From: Stenotrophomonas humi | GTDB lineage: Bacteria > Pseudomonadota > Gammaproteobacteria > Xanthomonadales > Xanthomonadaceae | DNA: 64,000 bases | Direction: 5' to 3' | Assembly (NCBI RefSeq): GCF_001431415.1 | Contig: NZ_LDJI01000004.1 | Span: forward strand, 124,001 to 188,000 | Shown here: in pieces, positions 16,805 through 26,369 of the stretch | How positions within the stretch are numbered: position 1 is the stretch's first letter | Layout of the letters: every line of letters starts with the position of its first letter | Translations under genes and position numbers: made by a program | The notes under the pieces: generated by a model | Database searches by the model: none | What the model was told of the DNA's origin: nothing | Seen by the model: only the letters and a program-made list of their open reading frames with translations

Positions 16805-18976
16805 TTAGTTGCTGGCTGCGCCCGTGGTCAGGCCACGCTTCTCCAGCAGCGGCTCGATCTGCGGCTCATGGCCGGCGAAGTTGCGGAACAGCTCCATCGC
16901 ATCAACGCTGCCGCCCTTGGACAGCAGGGTTTCACGGAAGCGGTCGCCGTTGGCACGGGTCAGGCCACCGTTTTCGCGGAACCACTTCTGGGTGTTGGCG
17001 TCCAGCACTTCCGACCAGATGTAGGCGTAGTAGCCGGCCGAATAGCCGCCCATGATGTGGCTGAAGTAGGTGGTGCGGTAACGCGGCGGAACCGGCGCGT
17101 AGTAGATGCCGTCCTTCTCCAGTGCAGCGCGTTCGAACTTGATCACGTCCGCCGGAGCCGGCACGTCCTTGACGCCGATCTGGTGCCAGTTCTGGTCCAG
17201 CATCGCGGCGCCCAGGTACTCGGTGGTGGCGAAGCCCTGGTTGAACTTGGCTGCGGCGATCACCTTGTCCAGCAACGCCTGCGGCATGGCGGCGCCGCTT
17301 TGGTAATGCTTGGCGTAGTTGGCCAGGATGGTCGGCTCGTCGGACCACATCTCGTTGACCTGCGAGGGGAACTCGACGAAGTCACGCGGCACGGCGGTGC
17401 CGGCGAAGTACGGGTACTTCACGTCCGAGAACATGCCGTGCAGGGCGTGGCCGAACTCGTGGAAGGTGGTGGTCACTTCGTCCCAGGTCAGCAGGGTCGG
17501 CTTGCCGGCCGGCGGCTTCGGGATGTTGAGGTGGTTGGCCACCACCGGCAGGTCACCGGTCAGGCCCGACTGCGAAACGTAGGCGTTCATCCATGCACCG
17601 CCACGCTTGGACTCACGTGCGTAGGGGTCGAAGATGAAGATCGCCAGCTGGCTGCCGTCTTCGTTAAACACGTCGTAGACGGTGACGTCGGCGTGGTAGA
17701 CCGGCAGATCGGTGCGCTGCTTGAAGCTCAGGCCGAACTCCTTGCCAGCGGCGAAGAACACGCCGTCTTCCAGCACCTTCGTCATCTCGAAGTACGGCTT
17801 GAGCTGCGATTCGTCGAAGTTGTACTTGGCCTGGCGGACCTTCTCGCTGTAGAAGGCCCAATCCCACGGCTGCAGTTCGAAGGTCGGCTTGCCGGCAGCC
17901 TTCTGCTCGGCATCGATCATTGCCTGCAGGTCGCTGGCTTCGCGCTTGGCGTTGGCCACGGCGGCCGGCGCCAGCTGGCCCAGCATCGCGTTGACGGCTT
18001 CCGGGGTCTTGGCGGTCTGGTTGCCCAGCGAATAGGCGGCGAAGTTCGGGAAGCCCATCAGCGCGGCCTTCTCGGCGCGCAGGGTCATGATGCGCGAGAC
18101 CAGCGCGGTGTTGTCGTACTCACCGCCGCGGCTGCCACGCGAAACCGAGGTTTCGTAGATCTTCTGGCGCAGCTCGCGGTTGGTCAGGTTGGTCAGCGAC
18201 GGCTGGCCGGTGGTGTTGAGCAGGGCGATGACGTACTTGCCGTCCAGCTTGCGGGCCTTGGCGGCTTCGGCGGCGGCAGCGATCTGTTCGGCCGACAGGC
18301 CGTCCAGCTGCTTCACGTCATCAACCACGATGAACGAGCCGTTGACCTCGGCCAGCACGTTCTGGCTGAACTTGGTGCCTAGGTTGGCCAGCTCGGCGTT
18401 CATTGCCTTGAGCTTGGCCTTGTCGGCGTCGCCCAGCTTGGCGCCGGAGCGCACGAAGTTGTCGTGGTACTTCTCGACCAGACGCAGGCCTTCGGCATCC
18501 AGGCCCAGCGTGGCGCGGTCGTTGTAGAGCTTCTCGATGCGCTGGAACAGCTTGCCGTTGAGGTTGATGGCGTCGCTGTGCGCGGCGAACTTGGCCGAGT
18601 AGTCAGCCTGCAGCTTCTTGCGCGTGTCGTTGGTGTCCGCGCCGATCAGCGAGAAGAACACGGTGGTGGCACGGTCGAGGACGGCGCCGCTGTTCTCAAG
18701 CGCGATCAGGGTGTTCTCAAAGGTCGGAGCCGCCGGGTTGTTGGCGATTGCTTCCACTTCCTTCAGCTGCTGTGCCATGCCTGCGTCGAAGGCCGGTGCG
18801 AAGTCGGCATCCTTGATCCTGTCGAACTGCGGGTAGTGCAGCGGCAGCGGGCTTTCGGCGAAGAACGGATTGGCCTGTTCGGCCGACTGGGTGGCAGCGG
18901 CGTTTGCGGTCACGCTGTAGGCCGGCAGGGCAAGGCCCAGGGTCGCGGCGAGGGCAAGGGCGAGGCGGGTGTTCAA
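16805..18976 (-). CDS. dcp: Peptidyl-dipeptidase Dcp (M3 metallopeptidase), exported
   Basis: This 723-residue M3-family zinc peptidase removes C-terminal dipeptides. The zinc site HEFGH is at residues 506-510, with the third ligand Glu about 25 residues later (near 535, FVEFPSQVNEMW). The start is assigned to TTG at 18976, because that gives a clean signal peptide (NTRLALALAATLGLALPAYSVTANA) preceded by ACGGAGC. The next in-frame ATGs upstream would add residues that do not look like a signal. E. coli Dcp is cytoplasmic or periplasmic at 681 residues; the signal here points to the periplasm. A TTG start implies weaker initiation. It is convergent with the efflux operon. Confidence 0.9.
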   Translation of the reverse strand: MNTRLALALAATLGLALPAYSVTANAAATQSAEQANPFFAESPLPLHYPQFDRIKDADFAPAFDAGMAQQLKEVEAIANNPAAPTFENTLIALENSGAVLDRATTVFFSLIGADTNDTRKKLQADYSAKFAAHSDAINLNGKLFQRIEKLYNDRATLGLDAEGLRLVEKYHDNFVRSGAKLGDADKAKLKAMNAELANLGTKFSQNVLAEVNGSFIVVDDVKQLDGLSAEQIAAAAEAAKARKLDGKYVIALLNTTGQPSLTNLTNRELRQKIYETSVSRGSRGGEYDNTALVSRIMTLRAEKAALMGFPNFAAYSLGNQTAKTPEAVNAMLGQLAPAAVANAKREASDLQAMIDAEQKAAGKPTFELQPWDWAFYSEKVRQAKYNFDESQLKPYFEMTKVLEDGVFFAAGKEFGLSFKQRTDLPVYHADVTVYDVFNEDGSQLAIFIFDPYARESKRGGAWMNAYVSQSGLTGDLPVVANHLNIPKPPAGKPTLLTWDEVTTTFHEFGHALHGMFSDVKYPYFAGTAVPRDFVEFPSQVNEMWSDEPTILANYAKHYQSGAAMPQALLDKVIAAAKFNQGFATTEYLGAAMLDQNWHQIGVKDVPAPADVIKFERAALEKDGIYYAPVPPRYRTTYFSHIMGGYSAGYYAYIWSEVLDANTQKWFRENGGLTRANGDRFRETLLSKGGSVDAMELFRNFAGHEPQIEPLLEKRGLTTGAASN

Positions 18977-19121
18977 GGCGGAAGCTCCGTGAAAATACTG
19001 ATCGCGAAGGTTAACCCGCGCGGGCCGGCATCCGGGTGTGTCGAACGGCATGGTTGCAACGGAAAACACCGTACCCGACTGAGCGATGGCGTACGCTTGT
19101 GGCTCTGCCCGGGAGCTGGCC

Positions 19122-19604
19122 ATGACCACTGCATTCGACTTCAAGACCACCGCGCTGGATGGCCGGCCGCTGGATCTGGCGGCCTACGCAGGCAAGGCAC
19201 TGCTGGTGGTCAACACCGCCTCCAAATGCGGTTTCACCCCGCAGTACGAAGGACTGGAGCGGCTCTGGCGCGAGTTGGGTCCGCAGGGGCTGGTGGTGAT
19301 CGGCTTCCCGTGCGACCAGTTCGGCCACCAGGAACCGGGTGAAGCGGCCGACATCCAGTCGTTCTGCGCGCTCAACTACGGGGTGAGTTTCCCGATGTCG
19401 GCCAAGGTCGAAGTCAATGGTGCCAATGCGCATCCGTTGTGGCAGTGGCTCAAACAACAGAAGCGCGGCGCATTGGGCATTGGCGCGATCAAGTGGAATT
19501 TCAGCAAGTTCCTGGTCGGCCGCGACGGGCAGGTGATCGACCGCTATGCACCCACCGCCAAGCCGGAATCGCTGGAAGGCGACATCCGGGCGGCGTTGGG
19601 CTGA
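19122..19604 (+). CDS. Glutathione peroxidase family protein (thiol peroxidase)
   Basis: This 160-residue GPx-fold peroxidase reduces hydrogen peroxide or organic peroxides, in bacteria usually with thioredoxin. The catalytic tetrad is visible: Cys36 in NTASKCGFTPQY, Gln70 in GHQEPG, and Trp125-Asn126 in KWNFSKFLV. A second Cys (Cys64, GFPCDQFG) is at the position of the resolving Cys in 2-Cys GPx enzymes. It is a Cys enzyme, not a selenoenzyme. The start at 19122 (MTTAFDF) is preferred over an ATG 12 codons upstream, which lacks family similarity. It stands alone, convergent with the AAA ATPase gene. Confidence 0.92.
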   Translation: MTTAFDFKTTALDGRPLDLAAYAGKALLVVNTASKCGFTPQYEGLERLWRELGPQGLVVIGFPCDQFGHQEPGEAADIQSFCALNYGVSFPMSAKVEVNGANAHPLWQWLKQQKRGALGIGAIKWNFSKFLVGRDGQVIDRYAPTAKPESLEGDIRAALG

Positions 19605-19659
19605 ATCCGGTTTCTCGCGCCGGGCCATGCAGGCGCCGGCGCGCGACGGACGTTGTCGA

Positions 19660-22074
19660 TCAGGCCGGCGCCGCGCAGGCAGCCACTTCGTCGAGCAGAT
19701 CCTGATGCTGGACCAGCACCTTGGTCGGGTCGCCGTCCTGCATCATCGCCCGCTGCAATGCGCGACGGGTGGCAGCGGTGACCAGCGACTGCAGGTCGCG
19801 ACCGGACTTGCCGTGCGTGGCGGCAGCCAGATCCTCCAGTACGTCATTGACGGCGAAGCCCAGCGGCTTGCCGGCCAGCTGCAGGCGCAGGATCGCCGCG
19901 CGTGCCGTGGCATCGGGCAGGCCGATCTGGATCTTGCGCTCAAGGCGTGAGAGCAGGGCACTGTCGATGCTGTCGACATGGTTGCTGGCGGCGAGCAGGA
20001 ACACCTGGCCCTTCCGGGTCGTCACACCGTCCAGCTCCTGCAGCAGCTGGGCGACGATCTCGGCGTTGAGCTTGTCCGAGCCGCTGCTGCCGCGTGGCGG
20101 GGCGATGGTGTCGATCTCATCCAGGAACAGAATGCACGGCGCCTGCGCGCGCGCCGTTTCGAACAACTGCTTGACCCTTGCACCGCCGTCGCCGATGAAC
20201 TGGCCTTTGACGTCGCTCGACGAGGCCGAAATGAACGACAGCCCGGATTGGCTCGCCAGCACACGGGCGATCTGGGTTTTGCCGGTGCCGGGTGGGCCGT
20301 ACAGCAGGATGCCGCGCGGAACCGGAATATTCATCCGGGCCAGCTCTTCGGCGTGCAGCAGTTCCTTGCCCAGGCTCTCGAACTCGTTGCGGGTGGACGT
20401 GGGCAGGATCACATCGTCCCAGCCCAGCACTTCCACCGAGGTCGAACTCTTGCCGCGCAGGCGCGCGATGGCAGTGCTGAAATTCTCGTGCGAAGGACGC
20501 CCGGCCGGGTGCGTGGCGACCACGCTGGTCACCAGCGTGGACAGGTCGCGACCGGACATGCCGGATGTCTCGCGGACGAGTGCTTCGGTCACCGGCAGTG
20601 CCAGTTGCGCCTTGCCGAACTCGGCCTGCAGGATGCGCTCACGTGCGGCGGCATCCGGTGCCGGCAGTTCGATGGACACGGTGAAGCGCGACAGCACGGC
20701 GTCATCGATCAACTCGCGGCGGTTGGTCGCACCGATCACCAGTACATTGCCGCCGCCCTGGTTGAAACCATCCCACTCGGCGATGAAGGTCTGCACCAGC
20801 TCGTTGCCGAAGTTGTCGGTATCGCGGCTGCCGCGGCGGGCGAAGGCGCTTTCACATTCATCCACGAACAGGATGGTGGGGCTGCTGCTGCGTGCGCTGT
20901 CCCAGATCTTCTTGACCTTGGGACCGGTTTGGCCGATGTGCTCGCCCTTCAGATCGGCGATGGTCAGTGCCACGAAATTGCAGTTCACATGCTGCGCCAG
21001 CTTGCGCGCGATCAGGGTCTTGCCGGTGCCGGGCGGCCCCCACAGCAACATGCCCTTGGGCAGAGGCGGGGTGCCGGCGGCAAACCGGTCCACCAGTTTG
21101 ATCACCTGCTCCAGAGTTTCCTCGGGAATGGCCACGTCCTGCCAATTTGCTTCCAGCTTGTCCAGCGAGGCGAGCCGGCCCAGCAGCGATTTCTGCACAA
21201 GCAACTCGCGTTCGTACGGCGCGCTGAGCTGCTGCAGATCAATGATGGGCTGGGCGAACGGTGCCAGCAGCGGCGCCAGTTCGACCGCCAGTGGGCTCCA
21301 CACGGCGGTGTGATTGTCCACGTTGGCGCTCAGCCGCAGATAACCAGCGGGCTGGCCGTTCAACGGCAGGCGGATGAAAAGATCAGGGTCTTTGTCTGCG
21401 GCCAGGTCCAGGCTCAGGCCGACCATCACCGAGTTTGAGTTGTCATGCTTTTCGGAGAGCTGCCAGCTCAGGCCGAGCTTCTCCACCGAGGGCGCCGGAG
21501 CGCGTACCACAGGATAGGGATGCGTGCGGCCGTCCTCATGCTTCTTGCCGAACGCGTTCAACTGCAGCTGGCGTTTGCCCAGTTCGTCGATCGACGCCAG
21601 CGCGCCAGCGGCGTTGCGCTTGGACAGCAGACGACGGCCCAGCCACACCAGGCCTGCGTAGAGCATCAGCCCCGGCGGGACCAGCACGCTCAGCGAGAAC
21701 AGCAGGCTGACCGGGAACGGAAGGCTGTAGGAGTACTGGCGGTACAGGTCACGCAGCGGGCTGTAGAACAGCAGGCTGGCGATCAGCACCAACCAGAAAA
21801 TGGTGCGGAAGCCACCCTTGCCCAATGTCGCGCCCAGACTCAGGGCCGGGCCCCAGGTGCCCTTGCGACCGTTGTCCATCGCATCGCGGCGGGCCTGCGC
21901 CAGCCCCTGCTCGAACGCGGGGCGCATGGTCTGCGCGGCCTGGCAGGCGGCAGGGTAGGCCGCGCCGAGTGCCTGCTTGGCGATCTCGGCCCGCTGTTGG
22001 CATGTCGCAAGTTCCTGAAGCAGCACCGTGCGCTGTTTGTCGATGAAGCTGCTGCGTGGACTGCTGGAACTCAT
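19660..22074 (-). CDS. Membrane-anchored double-AAA ATPase, Cdc48/p97-like architecture
   Basis: This is an 804-residue protein with two complete AAA modules. An N-terminal coiled-coil-like segment (12-65) precedes two membrane segments (about 91-105 and 120-148). A soluble region at about 160-310 is of unknown fold. D1 has Walker A GPPGTGKT (346-353), Walker B ILFVDE (401-406) and sensor-1 Asn in GATNR. D2 has Walker A 593-600, Walker B ILFLDE (648-653), sensor ASN and LLSRLERK near 707-714. The pore loop reads EHIG in D1 and QFIG in D2, so only D2 keeps an aromatic (F626), reminiscent of p97. ATP-driven unfolding or extraction of membrane proteins is an inference. The start at 22074 follows GGGGATAGGA. 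No protease domain (no HExxH) is present, unlike FtsH. Confidence 0.85.
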   Translation of the reverse strand: MSSSSPRSSFIDKQRTVLLQELATCQQRAEIAKQALGAAYPAACQAAQTMRPAFEQGLAQARRDAMDNGRKGTWGPALSLGATLGKGGFRTIFWLVLIASLLFYSPLRDLYRQYSYSLPFPVSLLFSLSVLVPPGLMLYAGLVWLGRRLLSKRNAAGALASIDELGKRQLQLNAFGKKHEDGRTHPYPVVRAPAPSVEKLGLSWQLSEKHDNSNSVMVGLSLDLAADKDPDLFIRLPLNGQPAGYLRLSANVDNHTAVWSPLAVELAPLLAPFAQPIIDLQQLSAPYERELLVQKSLLGRLASLDKLEANWQDVAIPEETLEQVIKLVDRFAAGTPPLPKGMLLWGPPGTGKTLIARKLAQHVNCNFVALTIADLKGEHIGQTGPKVKKIWDSARSSSPTILFVDECESAFARRGSRDTDNFGNELVQTFIAEWDGFNQGGGNVLVIGATNRRELIDDAVLSRFTVSIELPAPDAAARERILQAEFGKAQLALPVTEALVRETSGMSGRDLSTLVTSVVATHPAGRPSHENFSTAIARLRGKSSTSVEVLGWDDVILPTSTRNEFESLGKELLHAEELARMNIPVPRGILLYGPPGTGKTQIARVLASQSGLSFISASSSDVKGQFIGDGGARVKQLFETARAQAPCILFLDEIDTIAPPRGSSGSDKLNAEIVAQLLQELDGVTTRKGQVFLLAASNHVDSIDSALLSRLERKIQIGLPDATARAAILRLQLAGKPLGFAVNDVLEDLAAATHGKSGRDLQSLVTAATRRALQRAMMQDGDPTKVLVQHQDLLDEVAACAAPA

Positions 22075-22188
22075 GAATCCTATCCCCTGTACTGAAAACG
22101 GCCGGATCATCATGACCCGGCCGGTAAGCTAAACGATCAACGCAATGCTTCAAAGCAGCACGCTGTAGGTGAATCCCTTACAGGGCGC

Positions 22189-22974
22189 TTATTTCTCGAC
22201 GAAGGCGCGCTCGAACACATAGTGGCCGGGCGTGCCGATCCGCGAGGAAACCTCGAAGCCACGCGCATCCAGCACGCTGCGCAGGTCGGCCAGCATCTGC
22301 GGGCTGCCGCAGATCATGAAGCGGTCGTTGGCCGGGTCCAGCGGCGGCAGGCCGAGGCTCTGCTGCATGAGGCCGGTTTCCATCAAGGTGGTCAGGCGGC
22401 CCTGGTTGGGGAACGGTTCGCGGGTGACAGCCGGGTAGTACAGCAACTTGTCACGAACGATATCGCCGAGGATCTCATCCTCCGGCAATTCCTTCTCGAA
22501 GTAGTCGCGGTAGGCAAGGTCCTTCTCGAAGCGCACACCGTGGCAGACGATGACCTTATCGAAGCGCTCGTAGGTTTCCGGATCCTTGACGATGCTCAGC
22601 CACGGCGCCAGGCCGGTGCCGGTGCCCAGCAGGTACAGATGCTTGCCGGGGTGCAGGTCGCTGATCAGCAGGGTGCCGGTGGGCTTCTTGCCGACCAGCA
22701 CCTTGTCGCCGGGCTTGAGGTGCTGCAGGCGCGAGGTGAGCGGGCCTTCCTGCACCTTGATGCTGAAGAAATGCAGCTGCTCTTCCCAGTTGGCGCTGGC
22801 GATGGAATAGGCGCGCATCAGCGGCCGGCTGCCTTCTTCGTTTTCAAGGCCGATCATCACGAACTGGCCATTGTCGAAGCGGAAGCCGCTGTCGCGGGTA
22901 GTGGAGAAGCTGAAGTAGGCGTCCGTCCAGTGACGGACTTCAAGCACCGTTTCGGCGCCAAAAGCGGAAGACAT
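22189..22974 (-). CDS. fpr: Ferredoxin/flavodoxin-NADP+ reductase
   Basis: This 261-residue FAD enzyme shuttles electrons between NADPH and ferredoxin or flavodoxin in the cytoplasm. The FAD motif RAYS is at residues 54-57, followed by the NADP-binding GTGTGLAPW near 117-125, and CGSPQML near the C-terminus. It ends YVFERAFVEK, a C-terminus typical of bacterial Fpr with an aromatic-containing tail. Length is near E. coli Fpr (248). It is monocistronic. The short palindrome AATGA-N3-TCATT at 23031-23043, about 57 bases upstream, could be an operator. Fpr genes in proteobacteria are often induced by oxidative stress or iron status. Confidence 0.92.
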   Translation of the reverse strand: MSSAFGAETVLEVRHWTDAYFSFSTTRDSGFRFDNGQFVMIGLENEEGSRPLMRAYSIASANWEEQLHFFSIKVQEGPLTSRLQHLKPGDKVLVGKKPTGTLLISDLHPGKHLYLLGTGTGLAPWLSIVKDPETYERFDKVIVCHGVRFEKDLAYRDYFEKELPEDEILGDIVRDKLLYYPAVTREPFPNQGRLTTLMETGLMQQSLGLPPLDPANDRFMICGSPQMLADLRSVLDARGFEVSSRIGTPGHYVFERAFVEK

Positions 22975-23275
22975 GCCGTAGGTCGTTATATGGATGACCG
23001 TTGCATTCTATCCGATCCTGATCAAATAGGAATGAATCTCATTTGAAGAGTATCAGGCAGGGAGAGCCGCGCTCGGCTTGCACTGCGTCAAGAAGCCCAT
23101 GCCTGGCCCTGCGTGGCATGACAGAGCGGGAGAGAATCCGAGCAGTGGGCGCTGCCCAGATGCGGGGAGTGGATCCCGGTCAAGGTCGATCGACGTTACC
23201 GACTGACCCCTGCGGGGGCCTTCGCAGCCGGACAGACGCGGTGTCTGGCCGGGAGCACGGGCGGCTGCAACTGCA
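22975..23275. other. Intergenic region between fpr and the ABC exporter gene
   Basis: This 301-base gap holds the fpr promoter region near its left end, with the palindrome AATGAATCTCATT (23031-23043). The remainder shows only a small open frame without codon bias or a convincing start, and I see no RNA gene. A GC-rich imperfect stem around 23190-23215 could terminate the ABC gene. Confidence 0.4.
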
Positions 23276-25138
23276 TCAGCGATAGCCGGCCGCCTGCAGT
23301 TCGAACAACTCCGCGTAGCGGCCGCCCTCGATCATCAGTTCCTCGTGGGTGCCGCTGGCCTCGATGCGGCCGTCGGCCAGCACCAGGATGCGGTCGGCCA
23401 TGCGCACCGACGAGAAGCGGTGCGAGATCAGTACCGCGGTGCGGTTGTCCGACAACTCCTTGAAACGCTGGAACACCTCGAACTCGGCGCGCGCATCCAG
23501 TGCGGCGGTGGGTTCGTCCAGGATCATCACCTGCGCATCGCGCATGTAGGCGCGGGCGATGGCGATCTTCTGCCATTGGCCGCCGGACAGATCCACACCG
23601 GTCTTGAAGCGGCGGCCGATCAGCTGGTCGTAACTGCCCGGCAGTGCATCGATGACCTCATCGGCCAATGCGCGGCGGGCGGCATTCCGGATGCGTGTCG
23701 CGTCCTGCATGGACTCGACCAGGCCCACGCCGATGTTTTCGCCGGCCGTCAGGTGGTAACGCACGAAGTCCTGGAAGATGACGCCGAGGTTGGCACGCAG
23801 GTCGTCCAGGTCGTAGTCACGCAGGTCGCGACCATCGAGCAGGATGCGACCTTCGTCCGGGTCATAAAGCCGTGCCAGCAACTTGACCAAGGTGGTCTTG
23901 CCGGCGCCGTTTTCGCCGACCAGTGCAATCACCTCACCGGCCTGCAGCTGGAAATCGAGATGGCGCACCGCCCAGCGCTCGGCATCGGGATAGCGGAAGC
24001 CGACGTTCTCGAACACGAAGCCCTCGCGAATGGGGCGCGGTATCGCGACCGCGTTCTCGCGCGAGTGAATTTCCGGCTTGATCGCGAAGAATGAAAACAG
24101 GTCGTCCAGGTACAGCGCCTGGCTGGCCACCTGCGAAAAGCCGGTCAGCAGGCCTTCCAGCAATTGGCGCAGGCGCATGAAGCTGCCTGACAGGAACGTC
24201 AGGTCGCCGATGCTGAAATCACCGCGGATGGTGCGCCAGGCGATGTAGGCGTAGGCAGCGTAGTAGCCAAGCGTGCCCAGCGCGGCGAGCAGCGTGCCCC
24301 ACACGGCGCGCTTGCGCGCCAGCGCGCGGTTGGCGCGGTAGAAACGCTCGGACAGCAGCTTGTAGCGGTCAATCAGGAAGCGGTGGAGGTTGAATATCTT
24401 CACCTCCTTGGCGGTCTCCACGCTGGCGCCGACCTGGCGCAGGTAATCCAGCTGGCGGCGTTCGGGCGTCCAGCTGAAGTTGAGCGAGTACCCCAGCGTG
24501 TTGAAGTGCGATTCGCCGACGAATGCAGGGATCAGTGCCACCGCCAGCAGCAGCATCAACCAGGGCGCGTACATCACCAGACCAGCGGCGAAACTGATCA
24601 CGGTGATGACATCCTGCGCCTGCCCGAACAACTGGCTCATCAGGCTCATGCGGCCCATGGTCTGGCGCCGCGCGCGGTCGAGCTTGTCCTGCAGCTCCGG
24701 GTCCTCGAAGTCTTCCAGATCCAGCTCGGCGGCGTGCTCCATCAGGCGCACGCTGGTGGCGTTGGTGAACAACTCCGACAGCAGGGAATCGGCGTAGTTG
24801 ACCATGCGCCCAAGCAGGTCCGAGCCGATGGCGATGCTCAGTTCCAGCAGCAACAGTTCGAGCAGGGTGTTGAGGTGCCCGCTGGACAGTGCTTCGCCCA
24901 GCGGCGGCATGCCACCGGCGCCGGCCAGATGCACGGCCTCATCGATGATCAACTTGCCCACGTACAGCATCGCCACCGGCATCACGGCGCGGATCAGGCG
25001 CAGGCCCAGGCTGGTCATCGTCAATACGCGGCTGGTCTGCCACACCTGCCGCAGGAAAGGCGGCAGGTTGCGCATGGCATTCATGCGTTCGCGCAGGCTG
25101 GGTTGCGGCTTGGCGGGTACAGCGGAGGGGTGCGGCAT
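23276..25138 (-). CDS. ABC exporter, fused membrane and ATPase domains
   Basis: This 620-residue half-transporter has six membrane helices (about residues 40-330) and a C-terminal ATPase domain (about 370-615). The ATPase has Walker A VGENGAGKTT, the signature LSGGQWQKIAIARA, Walker B VMILDEPTAALD and switch His in LISHRFS. It should work as a homodimer exporting lipids, peptides or drugs. The substrate is not evident, and no peptidase C39 domain is present. The N-terminus is proline-rich and cytoplasmic. It stands alone. ATG at 25138 is the first in-frame start. Confidence 0.88.
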   Translation of the reverse strand: MPHPSAVPAKPQPSLRERMNAMRNLPPFLRQVWQTSRVLTMTSLGLRLIRAVMPVAMLYVGKLIIDEAVHLAGAGGMPPLGEALSSGHLNTLLELLLLELSIAIGSDLLGRMVNYADSLLSELFTNATSVRLMEHAAELDLEDFEDPELQDKLDRARRQTMGRMSLMSQLFGQAQDVITVISFAAGLVMYAPWLMLLLAVALIPAFVGESHFNTLGYSLNFSWTPERRQLDYLRQVGASVETAKEVKIFNLHRFLIDRYKLLSERFYRANRALARKRAVWGTLLAALGTLGYYAAYAYIAWRTIRGDFSIGDLTFLSGSFMRLRQLLEGLLTGFSQVASQALYLDDLFSFFAIKPEIHSRENAVAIPRPIREGFVFENVGFRYPDAERWAVRHLDFQLQAGEVIALVGENGAGKTTLVKLLARLYDPDEGRILLDGRDLRDYDLDDLRANLGVIFQDFVRYHLTAGENIGVGLVESMQDATRIRNAARRALADEVIDALPGSYDQLIGRRFKTGVDLSGGQWQKIAIARAYMRDAQVMILDEPTAALDARAEFEVFQRFKELSDNRTAVLISHRFSSVRMADRILVLADGRIEASGTHEELMIEGGRYAELFELQAAGYR

Positions 25139-25214
25139 GGGCGGCTCAAACAGCGGGGGTGCGTGTTCAGGGTACCTGCAAAGCGTGGTGCATCAATGGC
25201 TGATGCGCGCGGCC

Positions 25215-25532
25215 TCAGCCGTCCTTGTCGAGATCGATATCGCCCATCTGCGCATCATCGCGACCATCAGGATTGTCGCGCACGGCTTCACCGCGTGAAC
25301 CGAACGAACTGTTTCCCGAATCGACATGCAGATGGCTGCGCACGTTGCGCACGCCCTCGATACCGGCGATGAGTGTTTCGACAGCACGTTTGGCGGCCGC
25401 GTCGGGCACGTCGCCGGACAGCGTGACCTCGCCATCCTTCACCTGCACCAGTACCTGCGAGGACTGGCTGTGCTGGCCCAGCGTATGCACGACTTCGTCG
25501 GCGATCAGTGTGTCAGGGCGTTCTGTGGCCAT
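25215..25532 (-). CDS. BON-domain protein
   Basis: This 105-residue protein has one BON domain at about residues 8-75 (DEVVHTLGQHSQSSQVLVQVKDGEVTLSGDVPDAAAKRAVETLIAGIEGVRNV in outline). Its acidic tail is rich in Asp, Gly and Arg. BON domains associate with phospholipids or peptidoglycan-proximal structures, and single-BON proteins of this type are often stress-induced. No signal peptide is visible, unlike OsmY, so it may be cytoplasmic. The start at 25532 (MATERPDT) is preferred because CTGGAGATC precedes it at good spacing; an ATG 10 codons upstream is less likely. Neighbours give no functional clue. Confidence 0.75.
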   Translation of the reverse strand: MATERPDTLIADEVVHTLGQHSQSSQVLVQVKDGEVTLSGDVPDAAAKRAVETLIAGIEGVRNVRSHLHVDSGNSSFGSRGEAVRDNPDGRDDAQMGDIDLDKDG

Positions 25533-25724
25533 TGCGATCTCCAGTGGGAGTGGGACCTGCACGATGGCGCAGACGCCGTGAGTGTGACGTCACCCGGGGC
25601 CGATGCCGAAGGGGGAGGCTGACGTGGCCGCCGCAAGGAGAGGTCGATCACCTTCGGGGAGCGCCCAGCAAACACGGGCGAAGAACTGCCTGGGGTATTA
25701 CCAGTCTTGCGGCGCAAGCGGCAG

Positions 25725-26369
25725 CTACGAGCGGGGGCCCTCCGGCGGCGATGGGTCGGAGGACTGAAGGGCTACCGGCAGATGCCAGCCAAAGTGCATC
25801 GCCATCATCCGCAGGCCAAAACACAGGCCGGCGCCGGCCAGGGCGCAGGGCAGGGGCGGCAGGCCCAGCCAGTAGCCGATGGCCACGATCGATGCGCCGG
25901 CCAAAGCGGCCACGGCGTACAGCTCGGCCTGCAGCACCAGCGGTACCTGCGCCAGCAGCACGTCACGGGCGATGCCACCGCCGATGCCGGTCAACATGCC
26001 CAGGGCCGCCGCCATCGGCGGGTCGATGCCGTAGGACAACGCCTTCTGCGTCCCGGCCACCGCAAACAGCGCCAGTCCCATCGCATCGAACATGCGCACC
26101 GGGTACTGCATGCGCTCGATCAGCGGTGCCCAGAAGAAGGTGACAACACCGGCGGCCAGGGTGATGGCCGGATAGCGCCAGTCGCTGATCGCCGCTACCG
26201 GGGTGGCGCCGATCAGCAGGTCGCGGGTGATGCCGCCGGCCAGCGCGGCGGCGAAGGACAGCACCAGCACGCCGAAGATATCCAGCCGGCGGCGCACGCC
26301 CATCGTCGCCCCGGACAGGGCGAAGACAAAGGTGCCGATGAGGTCGAGGATCAGGACGAGCGTGTTCAT
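25725..26369 (-). CDS. TRIC-type (UPF0126) membrane protein, YicG-like
   Basis: This 214-residue protein has seven predicted helices and two copies of the UPF0126 repeat. The repeat motif appears as GGITRDLLIG near residue 45 and GGIARDVLLA near 130. Prokaryotic members form trimeric potassium/cation channels related to TRIC. It sits upstream of nothing obvious and ends 355 bases after a separate BON gene in transcription order. The region 25533-25724 between them shows no further gene. Confidence 0.88.
   Translation of the reverse strand: MNTLVLILDLIGTFVFALSGATMGVRRRLDIFGVLVLSFAAALAGGITRDLLIGATPVAAISDWRYPAITLAAGVVTFFWAPLIERMQYPVRMFDAMGLALFAVAGTQKALSYGIDPPMAAALGMLTGIGGGIARDVLLAQVPLVLQAELYAVAALAGASIVAIGYWLGLPPLPCALAGAGLCFGLRMMAMHFGWHLPVALQSSDPSPPEGPRS

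Noticed and set aside
23043-23285. An 80-residue open frame in the fpr-ABC intergenic gap
   Set aside because: No codon bias, no ribosome-binding site, no domain; it reads into the end of the ABC gene.
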